64,000 bases of DNA from Ruminococcus sp. (GTDB lineage Bacteria; Bacillota; Clostridia; Oscillospirales; Ruminococcaceae), in the NCBI GenBank assembly GCA_017519415.1, contig JAFWSI010000063.1:1-64000 (forward strand), written 5' to 3'. Shown piece by piece: positions 1 through 8,149 of the stretch. The notes beneath the pieces were generated by a model. That model worked only from the letters and a program-made list of their open reading frames with translations. It ran no database searches and had not been told where the DNA came from. A program made the position numbers and the translations under genes. How positions within the stretch are numbered: position 1 is the stretch's first letter; the number at the start of each line of letters is the position of its first letter.

Positions 1-1887
1 ACAACTACTACTACAACTACCACGACTACCACAACAACTCTTGCAAAGGTAAACATCGACAAGGTAGACGCATACAACAGCAAGGAGCTTCCCGGCGCAA
101 AGCTTACTCTCACAGGTAAGGACAAGAACGGCAATACCGTGACCTTCAAGGACGGTCAGATACAGATCGGCGAGGGCGGTCAGATCGTTAACGGCGTAGG
201 AAATGCACTTGTATGGATCTCGGGCAAGGACAAGACTATCGTATCAGTTGAGGACGGCACATACACTCTTGAAGAGCTGGCTGCACCCAACGGATACGAG
301 AAGGCAAGCTCGGTAACATTCGTTGTTGAGAACGGCAAGGTAGTAAAGGGCGGCAAGTCCGACGATACAGTTGAGATGATCGACGAGCGTATCGTGACTA
401 CGACAACCACCACTACAACTACGACCACTACCACAACAACAACGACTACTACTACATCGACCACCACAACAACCACTACTACATCTACAACGACATCGAC
501 CACTACAACGACCACTTCCACAACGACAACAACAACTTCAACATCAACTACTACTACAACCACTACAACTACAACCACAACTACCACAACAACTACCACA
601 ACCACGGCAACAACCACTACTACAACTCTTGCAAAGGTAAACATCGACAAGGTCGACGCTTACAACAGCAAGGAGCTGCCGGGCGCAAAGCTTACTCTCA
701 CAGGTAAGGATAAGAACGGCAATACAATAACCTTCAGAGACGGTCAGATACAGATTGGCGAAGGCGGACAGACAGTAAACGGCGTAGGCAATGCGCTGGT
801 ATGGATCTCGGGCGAGACAAAGACCATCGTATCGGTTGAGGACGGCACATACACTCTTGAAGAGCTGGCTGCACCCAACGGATATGAGAAGGCAAGCTCG
901 GTAACATTCGTTGTTGAGAACGGCAAGGTTGTAAGCGGCGGTTCAGGCGAGGATACAGTTGTAATGATCGACGAGCGTATCGTAACGACAACTACAACGA
1001 CTACCACTACAACAACTACCACCACAACAACAACGACTACCACCACAACAACAACGACTACCAGCACTACTACAACTACGACCACTACCACTGCGGCAAC
1101 GACTACGACTGCTCCTGTGACTACCACACTTAAGGCAGGCGACGGAGCTGCGTCAGTCAGAATCGACAAGCAGGATATTCTCGGTGAAGAGGTACCCGGT
1201 GCAAGACTTACACTTTACGGTGTAGACGACCGCGGAAGAAACATCATCTTTGAAAACGACTGCATAGAGCTCGGCGAGGGCGCACAGTTCATCAGAAACA
1301 CAGGCGACGCTCTTATCTGGATCTCAGGCAGCAGCGCTACCTCTGTAATTCTTGAGGACGGTCAGTACGTTCTTGAGGAGCTTGCAGCTCCTGCGGGCTA
1401 TGAGATAGCAACAGAAATGGTATTCACCGTTGAGGACGGCAGACTCGCAAGCATAGACGGCGTTACTACGGATTCCGATACAGTAGTTATGATCGACAAG
1501 ATGATCGTTACCACAACTACAACGGAAGAGGTTACAACGACCACTACAACTACCGTAACAACGGATCAGAAGGGCGAAGAGCTCACGACTACGACGACTG
1601 CTCCTGTAACAACGGACGACGGCGTAACAGTATCAAGAACAACGACTACCACCGCAGCAGAGACAACCACTACCACAACTACAGCTGAAACAACAACTAC
1701 AACAAAGGTTTCTCTGACAACGACAACTACTACCAAGGCGGTTTCAACTACCAAGGCAGTAACAACGACAAACAAGAGCAGCTCTCCCAAGACGGGCGTT
1801 GGCGGCATCGGCTCGGCAATGGCAGTACTGACACTGGCAGCAGCCTTTGCACTGACAGCACGTTCAAGAAAGCGCGACGAAGAATAA
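1..1887 (+). CDS. Cell-wall-anchored Thr-rich surface protein with Cna-B/SpaA-like repeats (5' end outside window)
   Basis: The frame is open from base 1, so the protein starts to the left of the window. Visible are at least three Cna-B/SpaA-like beta domains. The first two are nearly identical (about bases 40-400 and 628-990); the third is divergent (about 1140-1510). They are separated by linkers that are almost pure threonine. Each domain has an LPGAKLTL-type strand and an EELAAPxGYE segment. A Lys near the N-terminus and this Glu are the residues that in Cna-B/SpaA folds form an internal isopeptide bond; that role is inferred here. The C-terminus has the order SPKTG, a hydrophobic helix, then RSRKRDEE, which is a sortase sorting signal with SPKTG in place of LPxTG. 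No catalytic or dockerin module is seen. A surface adhesin or stalk protein is likely; the ligand is unknown. Confidence 0.85.
   Translation, partial: TTTTTTTTTTTTTLAKVNIDKVDAYNSKELPGAKLTLTGKDKNGNTVTFKDGQIQIGEGGQIVNGVGNALVWISGKDKTIVSVEDGTYTLEELAAPNGYEKASSVTFVVENGKVVKGGKSDDTVEMIDERIVTTTTTTTTTTTTTTTTTTTTSTTTTTTTTSTTTSTTTTTTSTTTTTTSTSTTTTTTTTTTTTTTTTTTTTATTTTTTLAKVNIDKVDAYNSKELPGAKLTLTGKDKNGNTITFRDGQIQIGEGGQTVNGVGNALVWISGETKTIVSVEDGTYTLEELAAPNGYEKASSVTFVVENGKVVSGGSGEDTVVMIDERIVTTTTTTTTTTTTTTTTTTTTTTTTTTSTTTTTTTTTAATTTTAPVTTTLKAGDGAASVRIDKQDILGEEVPGARLTLYGVDDRGRNIIFENDCIELGEGAQFIRNTGDALIWISGSSATSVILEDGQYVLEELAAPAGYEIATEMVFTVEDGRLASIDGVTTDSDTVVMIDKMIVTTTTTEEVTTTTTTTVTTDQKGEELTTTTTAPVTTDDGVTVSRTTTTTAAETTTTTTTAETTTTTKVSLTTTTTTKAVSTTKAVTTTNKSSSPKTGVGGIGSAMAVLTLAAAFALTARSRKRDEE
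40..990 (+). repeat. Tandem near-identical Cna-B domain plus poly-Thr repeat
   Basis: The stretches at about 40-400 and 628-990 are almost identical at DNA level and encode successive domains of the surface protein. The Thr tract between them uses ACA, ACT, ACC and ACG in mixed order. The domain copies therefore look recently duplicated while the linker codons are shuffled. Confidence 0.8.
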
Positions 1888-1910
1888 CAGGCGGCGTCAG
1901 CCGCAGAAGA

Positions 1911-1940
1911 CTGCCGGACGAAAGTCCGGCAGCTTTTTTT
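1911..1940 (+). terminator. Intrinsic terminator of the surface-protein gene
   Basis: A 9-bp perfect stem CTGCCGGAC / GTCCGGCAG with a GAAA loop is followed by C and seven T. Confidence 0.9.
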
Positions 1941-2058
1941 GTAGATAAAGGCATGAGCCGGAATGCAGAAAAATTTTTTCTGAAAAAGTGAAATATTTCC
2001 AGTTGGAATTCAAATATATAGATAAGAGGACCTCTTGCCTCAGAAAGGAGGCTCAGCC

Positions 2059-2613
2059 ATGGATGACGCTTCAATAACAGAGCTGTTCCGCAGAAGAGAT
2101 GAAAGGGCGATAGCGGAGCTGAAACAGAAATATGATAAGCTTTGCTTTTATATTGCGGGTAATATCCTTTCCAGCCCCGAGGATATTGAGGAATGTGTGA
2201 ATTCCGCATATTACGAGGCATGGAACAATATACCGCCGGACGCTCCCGAAGACCTGAAAGGCTATATCTGCCATACAGTCAAAAACAAGGCGCTTGACAG
2301 ATACAAATATAATTCCGCGGAAAAACGCAGCAGTAATTTTTCGGTCTCACTGGATGAGCTTGCCGAATGTATTCCCGACTACAGAGAGGACAGCGGCGGG
2401 GAAAAGGCTCTTGCGGAGGCGGTGAGCCGCTTTCTCAGGATGCAGGACGAGCTGCACAGGAAGGTATTCGTAAGGCGGTACTGGTACGGTGACAGCCTTG
2501 CAAGGATCGCCGGATACTACGGAATGAACGAGAAGACCGTTGCTACCTATCTTTTCAGGACGCGGAAGAAGCTGAAGGAATTTTTAAAGAAGGAGGGCTA
2601 TGATAATGGATAA
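2059..2613 (+). CDS. ECF-type RNA polymerase sigma factor
   Basis: A 184-residue protein with the two-domain layout of an ECF sigma-70 factor. Region 2 is at about residues 10-80 (CVNSAYYEAWNNIP, then a KGYICHTVKNKALDRYK helix). Region 4 is at about residues 125-180 with a helix-turn-helix (SLARIAGYYGMNEKTVATYL). It would direct RNA polymerase to a small regulon. The start is ATG 2059 because AAAGGAGG lies just upstream at 2044-2051; an in-frame TTG at 2035 lies before that site and is unlikely. The stop overlaps the start region of the next gene, a membrane protein that is probably its anti-sigma partner. A short inverted repeat (TTCCA-GT-TGGAA) lies upstream but no clear promoter is seen. 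Confidence 0.85.
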   Translation: MDDASITELFRRRDERAIAELKQKYDKLCFYIAGNILSSPEDIEECVNSAYYEAWNNIPPDAPEDLKGYICHTVKNKALDRYKYNSAEKRSSNFSVSLDELAECIPDYREDSGGEKALAEAVSRFLRMQDELHRKVFVRRYWYGDSLARIAGYYGMNEKTVATYLFRTRKKLKEFLKKEGYDNG

Positions 2614-3556
2614 ACTGAAATATTACAGGGTCATCGACCTTATCGACGAGGATATTGTAAAGGAAGCCGAGATCAGGGCAGAGAACCCGACGGATACCGA
2701 GAGCGGCGGCATTACAGTTTCGGGTGTTGAGAGATACCGCAGGATAATATGGCACAGGCTTGCAGCCGTGGCTTCAGCGGTACTGCTCATTGCGGGTATC
2801 GGAGCTGGCGGAGCTCTCATGCTGAAAAGACGTCCGCCTCTGCTTGAGGAGAATTCCGAAACAACTGCCGACAGCACCGCGGAAGCTCCCGACATAAAAG
2901 CAAGCGGGAACAGCATGGAGAACAGCAGCACCGAGGTCATCGGCGAAAACGCAGAGGTGACTTCCGCCGGCAAGGCTGCTGCGACAGAAACAGATACAAA
3001 AGAAAGCAAAAATAACACCACCGCGGAGAAAGACAAAAAAAGTGCAGTCCGTGACCATTGCTACCCGGAAGACAGCACGGCAGCTCCCCGTGAGGAGAAT
3101 AACGAGCCCGAGGAAAGGGAGAATGTTACCACTGCGGCAAATACCACACAGCTCCCCGTTCTGAGGACTACAGTTACAAAGGCTCAGACCACGACAAAAT
3201 CTGCAAAAGTAACTACCGCAATAGAGGAAGTGCCGCCTCCGAAGATCGTTACTACGGAGCCTGTGACAGAGCGTCCGACTCCCGAACATCCCCCGGGATA
3301 TATACCCACCCTTACATGGTATCCCGAGGACGGCGAATGGATCATGAGCACTCTTAGCGGACTTTCGTATACGCCCTGGGAATATGACTTCCATGTTGAC
3401 GGACGTCCTCCCGAGGCCTATATCAAAGGAAGTGACGGAAATTCATATGAGCTGTACTTCACGTTGAAAATGGTAAACAGAAACGGAAGGGAGCGTGCTC
3501 CTATGCCTGATGAAATATACAATTACTTCGTTGCGCAAAGACATGAATGTTATTAA
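2606..3556 (+). CDS. Single-pass membrane protein, probable anti-sigma or sensor partner of the ECF factor
   Basis: A cytoplasmic N-terminal segment of about 50 residues is followed by one membrane helix (about residues 52-73). After it come a Ser/Thr/Glu-rich and Pro/Thr-rich extracellular stalk and a C-terminal domain of about 80 residues with several Trp and Tyr (PTLTWYPEDGEWIM). The gene overlaps the sigma gene by 8 bases. AGGAGG at 2591-2596 favours ATG 2606 over the closer ATG 2600. Position and topology fit a membrane anti-sigma factor that releases the sigma factor on an outside signal. No zinc-binding anti-sigma motif is visible, so this role is inferred from context. The extracellular domain is not one I recognise. 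Confidence 0.65.
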   Translation: MDKLKYYRVIDLIDEDIVKEAEIRAENPTDTESGGITVSGVERYRRIIWHRLAAVASAVLLIAGIGAGGALMLKRRPPLLEENSETTADSTAEAPDIKASGNSMENSSTEVIGENAEVTSAGKAAATETDTKESKNNTTAEKDKKSAVRDHCYPEDSTAAPREENNEPEERENVTTAANTTQLPVLRTTVTKAQTTTKSAKVTTAIEEVPPPKIVTTEPVTERPTPEHPPGYIPTLTWYPEDGEWIMSTLSGLSYTPWEYDFHVDGRPPEAYIKGSDGNSYELYFTLKMVNRNGRERAPMPDEIYNYFVAQRHECY

Positions 3557-3610
3557 TTGGCATTTTTAAAATGAGGTACGCTAACAATTCAACAGATGAT
3601 ACGCTGTGTC

Positions 3611-3645
3611 AAGCCCTCTGTCCTTACGGACGGAGGGCTTCTTTT
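3611..3645 (+). terminator. Intrinsic terminator after the sigma/membrane protein operon
   Basis: AAGCCCTC-TGTCC pairs with GGAC-GGAGGGCTT around a TTAC loop and is followed by CTTTT. Confidence 0.8.
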
Positions 3646-3696
3646 CACGCGTGCTGTAAAAAATCAGGCGGTTTCGTTCTTTTTTTTGAAAAGCAC

Positions 3697-3725
3697 TTGT
3701 AATTCCGTCGGAAGTTTGGTATAAT
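3697..3725 (+). promoter_or_regulatory. Sigma-A-type promoter for the corA leader
   Basis: TTGTAA, 17 bases, TATAAT. The predicted start of transcription is near 3732, about 24 bases before the leader ORF. Confidence 0.75.
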
Positions 3726-3755
3726 AGTACTGCATTAAATATACGGAGGTGCGTT

Positions 3756-3812
3756 ATGAGTTCTGACCCTTATGGGAATTTGAATGATATTCCACACTTC
3801 GGCAGACGATAA
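3756..3812 (+). CDS. Short leader ORF (18 codons) upstream of corA
   Basis: ATG 3756 follows ACGGAGGT at 3743-3750 and encodes MSSDPYGNLNDIPHFGRR. The stop TAA shares a base with an ATG (TAATG, 3810-3814) in the corA frame. The last codons lie in an arm of a possible hairpin (GGCAGACGA with TCGTCC-TTCTGCC, 3801-3830). Enteric Mg2+ transporters use leader peptides for control; whether this one does is inference. Its good ribosome site and its position directly after the promoter make translation likely. Confidence 0.5.
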   Translation: MSSDPYGNLNDIPHFGRR

Positions 3813-3846
3813 TGCTCTCGTCCTTCTGCCGGAGTGAATTTCGGCG

Positions 3847-3880
3847 AAAGGAGCAAGCCTGTCCGCACAGGCGGTTCATG
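3847..3880 (+). promoter_or_regulatory. Hairpin-bridged ribosome binding site of corA
   Basis: AAAGGAG (3847-3853) is 24 bases from ATG 3878. A perfect 6-bp hairpin (GCCTGT-CCGC-ACAGGC, 3857-3872) sits between them, which leaves 3 + 5 unpaired bases. Folding restores an ordinary 8-base spacing. The same layout recurs at 41844-41877. Confidence 0.55.
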
Positions 3881-4816
3881 GCGAATGAAATGATAAATTT
3901 TTATAACTCGGTAAACGGTGTGCTTACTCAGTGTGAGGCTCCCGAATCGGGCTGCTGGATCTCGGTGGTCGATCCCACTCCCCAGGAAGTAAAGGCTCTT
4001 ATAGAGGATTACGGACTGGACAGCGGCTTCGTCAAGTCCTCCATAGACGAGGAGGAGTCGTCCCGTATCGAGCGGGAGGACGATCAGACCCTTGTTATCA
4101 TAGATACTCCGGTATCTGCCATAGACGAGGACAAGACCAAGACCTTCTACACTCTGCCCATGGGCATAATCATTACGGAAGAGTACGTTTTTACCATATC
4201 TATCCGTGAGACCCAGATAATCAACGAGGCCACAAGAGGCGGTATACGCAATCTGCGCCCCGATTTCAAAACGAGGTTCGTGCTTCAGATACTGCTGAGG
4301 ATAGCTGCGCTGTTCCTTACCTACCTGAAGCAGATAGACAAGATCTCGTCCGCCGCCGAGCAGGAGCTCCACGACGCGATGAAGAACGAGCTTCTCATGC
4401 AGCTCCTTGCCCTTGAGAAGTCCCTCGTATACTTTTCCACCTCGCTGAAGGCCAACGAAGCCACTATCGAAAAGATATTCCGCGGCAGAGTAATAAAGCT
4501 CTACGACGAGGATCAGGATCTTCTTGAGGACGTGCTCATCGAGATGAAGCAGGCCATCGAGATGTCCAGTATCTATTCCGGGATCCTGTCCCACATGATG
4601 GACGGCTTCTCGTCAATAATCTCCAATAACCTGAACCTTGTCATGTGGAGGCTTACCATTGTTACCATAGTTCTTGAGATACCCAACATCATGTTTGCAT
4701 TCTACGGTATCAATACCAATGATATACCGTTCAATTATACATGGGTGGCACTGACGCTGACAGCCTTCCTGACGGGAATAACGGCATTTGTGCTGCTGAA
4801 ATGGAAGAAGAAATAG
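3878..4816 (+). CDS. corA: CorA-family divalent cation transporter
   Basis: A CorA/MIT-family channel for Mg2+ or related cations. The long soluble N-terminal domain has the family hallmarks CWISVVDPTP and DEEESSRIEREDDQTLVIID. A long helical stalk and two C-terminal membrane helices follow. The loop after the first helix carries YGIN; the canonical signature is YGMN, and Ile for Met is a common variant. The start is uncertain. ATG 3878 fits the hairpin-bridged ribosome site, ATG 3890 (MINFYNSV) matches the usual family N-terminus, and ATG 3812 would be coupled to the leader ORF. At about 312 residues the length is normal. It is transcribed alone behind the leader ORF. Confidence 0.85.
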   Translation: MANEMINFYNSVNGVLTQCEAPESGCWISVVDPTPQEVKALIEDYGLDSGFVKSSIDEEESSRIEREDDQTLVIIDTPVSAIDEDKTKTFYTLPMGIIITEEYVFTISIRETQIINEATRGGIRNLRPDFKTRFVLQILLRIAALFLTYLKQIDKISSAAEQELHDAMKNELLMQLLALEKSLVYFSTSLKANEATIEKIFRGRVIKLYDEDQDLLEDVLIEMKQAIEMSSIYSGILSHMMDGFSSIISNNLNLVMWRLTIVTIVLEIPNIMFAFYGINTNDIPFNYTWVALTLTAFLTGITAFVLLKWKKK

Positions 4817-5052
4817 CTTGTAGGGGCGGATACTATCCGCCCTTTTGTTATGCCCTGTAAATTGAGAATGTAGGGGCTGGCGTCCTTGACAGCCCATTAG
4901 GGACGCTCTCTCATGCAGGGCCCCCCTAATCGGGTATGTCTCCTCTGTGCTTCGGACATCTCCCAATCTTATGGGGAGTCACTCCGCCAAAGGAACACAG
5001 TCCCTTTGGAATCCCGTTCATAGATTCATCATGTTATTGCGCAAAATTTGGA
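4817..5052. repeat. Intergenic repeat-rich stretch between corA and nadB
   Basis: No gene is seen. It contains the hairpin GGGCGGAT-ACT-ATCCGCCC just after corA. It also contains a unit starting TGTAGGGGCTGGCGTCC (4871-4901) that recurs, inverted and with one mismatch, at about 9823-9852. Related TGTAGGGGC units occur at 17510-17583 and 22445-22475, and the same GGGCGGAT hairpin occurs at 9045-9064. Confidence 0.7.
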
Positions 5053-5081
5053 TTTACTTTTCACGATTAGTGTGTTATAAT
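5053..5081 (+). promoter_or_regulatory. Probable nadB promoter
   Basis: TTTACT, 17 bases, TATAAT, ending 40 bases before the chosen nadB start. Confidence 0.6.
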
Positions 5082-5121
5082 GATAGTGTATAGATTTTTC
5101 TGTAAAGGACGGTCTTTTATC

Positions 5122-6579
5122 ATGTCGAAGAATTATGACGTTATTATAGCGGGCTGCGGAGCCGCAGGACTTTATGCAGCCATAAATCTCCCCAGAGAGC
5201 TGAATGTGCTTATCCTCTGCAAGCGCGACCTGCCGCTTTGCAATTCATCGCTGGCGCAGGGCGGTATTGCGGGAGTATACAAATCTCCCACGGACAATAT
5301 CCAGTACCACCAGAACGATACCCTCATTGCGGGAAGCTTCAAGAACAACGTTGAAGCCGTACATACTCTCGTCAGCGAAGCCGCTCAGGACATCGAGCGT
5401 ATAGTTGAGCTGGGCGTCGAGTTCGACAAGAATCCCGACGGCACCTACCACCGCACTCTTGAGGGAGGTCACAGCCATCACCGTATATTCCATCATGCGG
5501 ACGCTACGGGCAAGGAGATAACCACAACTCTCCTTGAAAACGTTCAGAAGCTCAGCAACGTGACCATAATGGAAAACACGATTATGTGCGAAGTTAAGCG
5601 CACAAAAACGGGCTATTCCGCATTTCTCAAGCTGCCCGACGATACCTATGAGACCTGCAACTGTCATTTTATGATACTTGCAACGGGCGGTATCGGCCGT
5701 GTGTACCAGTTCACCACCAATTCCGCTATCGCTACGGGCGACGGCATAACCTTTGCATACGAAATGGGCGCGAAGATAAAGAATCTCAGCTACGTCCAGT
5801 TCCACCCCACAGCCTTCAACAACCGGGCTACCCGCGAGTGCTTCCTTATATCCGAGGCTGTAAGAGGAGAGGGAGCCTATCTCCTGAACTGCAAGAAGGA
5901 GCGCTTCATGCACAACTATGACGAGCGCCTCGAGCTTGCACCGAGAGATGTGGTGTCCCATGCTATCGTGCTGGAGTCCCGCAAGCAGAACTCCACCGAC
6001 TTCTACCTTGATATAAGCTATAAGGACGGGGACTTCCTGAAAAAGCGCTTCCCCATGATATACCGCAACCTTCTTGAGCAGGGCTACGACCTCACAAAGG
6101 AGCCTGTGCCCATATTCCCGTGTCAGCATTACCTTATGGGCGGTATCGACGTTGACAACAATTCAGAGACCAGTCTGCCCAATCTTTACGCCTGCGGCGA
6201 GTGCTCGCATACGGGAGTTCACGGCAGCAACCGTCTTGCAAGCAATTCTCTCCTTGAAGCTCTTGTGTTCTCACGCCATGCGGCTAACAGCATAGCTTCA
6301 AGGGCAGCGGACGCGCCCGAGGACTTCGAGGAGGCGGAGTTCGACGCACGTATCGACAGTCCCCATATACCAAAGGGAGTCCGCACGGAAACAAGAAAGA
6401 TACTTCAGAACTGTTACTTTGTAATACCGGACAAGAAAGCGGCGGCAGAGGGCTTCCGTCGGGTCAGGGAGATACGCGACGACCTTATAAACGGCGGATA
6501 CCGTGTTGACGCGGATTTCGTCCTGGCCAAGTCGATAGTGACGGTTGCCTATATTATCCTCGGAGAGGTAATGCAATAA
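5122..6579 (+). CDS. nadB: L-aspartate oxidase (NadB)
   Basis: A flavoprotein that oxidises L-aspartate to iminoaspartate, the first step of de novo NAD synthesis. The N-terminal FAD-binding fold is clear (VIIAGCGAAGLYAA, about residues 8-21), as is the family signature NSSLAQGGIA near residue 45. HGSNRLASNSLLEALVF near residue 380 is the conserved C-terminal flavin segment. At 485 residues it is slightly short, because the C-terminal helical part is reduced as in many Firmicutes. ATG 5122 is preferred: AAAGGAC lies upstream and the family N-terminus starts here. nadC lies 1.6 kb downstream. nadA, whose product uses the iminoaspartate, is not in the window. Confidence 0.92.
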   Translation: MSKNYDVIIAGCGAAGLYAAINLPRELNVLILCKRDLPLCNSSLAQGGIAGVYKSPTDNIQYHQNDTLIAGSFKNNVEAVHTLVSEAAQDIERIVELGVEFDKNPDGTYHRTLEGGHSHHRIFHHADATGKEITTTLLENVQKLSNVTIMENTIMCEVKRTKTGYSAFLKLPDDTYETCNCHFMILATGGIGRVYQFTTNSAIATGDGITFAYEMGAKIKNLSYVQFHPTAFNNRATRECFLISEAVRGEGAYLLNCKKERFMHNYDERLELAPRDVVSHAIVLESRKQNSTDFYLDISYKDGDFLKKRFPMIYRNLLEQGYDLTKEPVPIFPCQHYLMGGIDVDNNSETSLPNLYACGECSHTGVHGSNRLASNSLLEALVFSRHAANSIASRAADAPEDFEEAEFDARIDSPHIPKGVRTETRKILQNCYFVIPDKKAAAEGFRRVREIRDDLINGGYRVDADFVLAKSIVTVAYIILGEVMQ

Positions 6580-6653
6580 AACGGCTGCTGTGTCAGACAG
6601 CGGGAAGCTTTGTCGCTGCTGCCATTCCGTAAATATTTAATGAGGTGATATGT

Positions 6654-7997
6654 GTGAAAAAAGGCAGCAGGAAATTGACTGCCATGCTCATAGGAGCAGC
6701 CGCTGCGGCAGCTTCCGTGCCTGTCGGTTCCGCCGATACGGCTTCAACGCTCATAAAGGGCGATATAAACCGCGACGACAGCGTGTCCGTGGGGGACGTG
6801 GTACTGCTGGAGAATTATCTGCTGAAAAAGTACGGACTAAACGAGCAGCAGATGACGGCTGCGGACATGAACAGCGACGGCAGCGTAGATGTGTTCGATC
6901 TTGTTCATTTAAAGGAGCTCCTCCTTGTAAAGAGCAATGTACTGCCTAAGGGCACATGGATAGGCGACTGCCTCGGCGCAAAGCGTTATTTCAGCTTCGG
7001 CGACGGCGACGGTGTGCTTACTTATCCGGAGGGCGGCAGGAGCCGCAGGTTCAGCATAGAGGCTGACAGGGACCTTTTCTGTTTGACCATGAATGATACG
7101 GAGAGCAGTATTTCCGCAGTGGTAACTTGGCTCAGTGACAGCTCCTTCGTGCTCAGGTGGGAGGACGGCACCGCAGAGGTGTTCAGATTCCTGTGCGATA
7201 ATATCGTAAGCTCCTCGGAGTTCCTTTCGGGACACTGGGTGACCTCTCAGGGGCGGACCTTTGACATGGACGGCCTCAGCGGAAAACTCAGCGACAGGAA
7301 CGGAAATATCAGCCGCTTTGAATATGCTCCCGACGGAGAGAATATAGTTTTCCACTTCGGCAGTACCGACAATAACACGGAGGGAAAGATAGTACATACC
7401 GATTCCATGCACTTTAAGATAACATGGTCTGACGGCACGGAGGAAGTATTCACCCGTCAGGAAATAGAGAAGAAAGACGGTATAACCTATGTGAACGGCA
7501 TACTCATAGCCAACAAGACCTACGGACTGCCCTCGGACTACAATCCGGGAAAGATTCTTCCCGAAGCCCAGTCAGCCTTTGAGGAAATGCAGGCTGCGGC
7601 AAAGAAGGACGGTATAACTCTTACGATAGTATCGGGCTTCCGCTCCTATTCCTATCAGGGCACCCTGTACAACAACTATGTGGCCAGGGACGGAAAGGCA
7701 GATGCGGATACCTATTCCGCAAGGCCGGGCTATTCCGAGCATCAGACTGGACTTGCCATGGATCTCAACAACGCCAGCCGCTACTTCAACGGTTCAAAGG
7801 AAGCAAAGTGGATAGCAGCGAATTGCTGGAAGTACGGATTTATTATCCGCTATCCCGAGGGTAAGCAGGATATTACAGGCTATATGTACGAATCATGGCA
7901 CGTTCGCTATCTGGGCAAGGAGCTTGCCAAGGAGGTCTACGACTCGGGACTTACCTTGGAGGAGTTCCTGTGCATTGATTCAAAATATAAATCATAA
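6654..7997 (+). CDS. Secreted dockerin-containing VanY-like D,D-carboxypeptidase
   Basis: After a signal peptide (about residues 1-28) comes a dockerin with two Ca2+-binding repeats (GDINRDDSVSVGDVV and ADMNSDGSVDVFDLV). A middle region of about 190 residues has repeated Trp/Asp strands (WSDGTEEVF, WEDGTAEVFRF). The C-terminal peptidase domain is of the VanY/M15 type: SGFRSYSYQ near residue 328, the zinc motif SEHQTGLAMD near 361, and WHVRY near 416. It should cleave D-Ala from peptidoglycan stems or peptides. The dockerin implies attachment to a cohesin, so this would be a wall-trimming enzyme delivered to the cellulosome or cell surface. GTG 6654 is preferred over GTG 6645 because GAGGTGAT lies at 6642-6649. 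It sits between nadB and nadC without an evident functional link. Confidence 0.85.
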   Translation: MKKGSRKLTAMLIGAAAAAASVPVGSADTASTLIKGDINRDDSVSVGDVVLLENYLLKKYGLNEQQMTAADMNSDGSVDVFDLVHLKELLLVKSNVLPKGTWIGDCLGAKRYFSFGDGDGVLTYPEGGRSRRFSIEADRDLFCLTMNDTESSISAVVTWLSDSSFVLRWEDGTAEVFRFLCDNIVSSSEFLSGHWVTSQGRTFDMDGLSGKLSDRNGNISRFEYAPDGENIVFHFGSTDNNTEGKIVHTDSMHFKITWSDGTEEVFTRQEIEKKDGITYVNGILIANKTYGLPSDYNPGKILPEAQSAFEEMQAAAKKDGITLTIVSGFRSYSYQGTLYNNYVARDGKADADTYSARPGYSEHQTGLAMDLNNASRYFNGSKEAKWIAANCWKYGFIIRYPEGKQDITGYMYESWHVRYLGKELAKEVYDSGLTLEEFLCIDSKYKS

Positions 7998-8001
7998 ACC
8001 A

Positions 8002-8113
8002 GTTTAGAGTTGAGAGTTGAAAGTTGTGGTATCGCCTGCGGCGATATTATTTAAATAATGTGAGCGAAGCGAACACATAAACTCTCAACTCTACACTCTC
8101 AACTCTCAACTTT
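8002..8113. repeat. Intergenic inverted-repeat element
   Basis: The left arm carries AGAGTTGAGAGTTGAAAGTTG and the right arm ends in CTCTCAACTCTCAACTT. The centre includes the palindromes GCCTGCGGC and GAGCGAAGC. It resembles small non-coding dispersed repeats of Firmicutes. A shorter related tract (GAATTGAGAATTGAG) lies near 17459-17478 at the rimI start. Confidence 0.65.
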
Positions 8114-8149
8114 TTCACTTTTTCAGATTCAAAAGAAAGGACGTTTAAC

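Noticed and set aside
180..650. Long leftward frames rich in Val opposite the Thr linkers (also near 744-1169, 34059-34631, 34947-35477 and 39423-39659).
   Set aside because: They are the reverse complement of Thr codons, lack ribosome sites and have no domain content.
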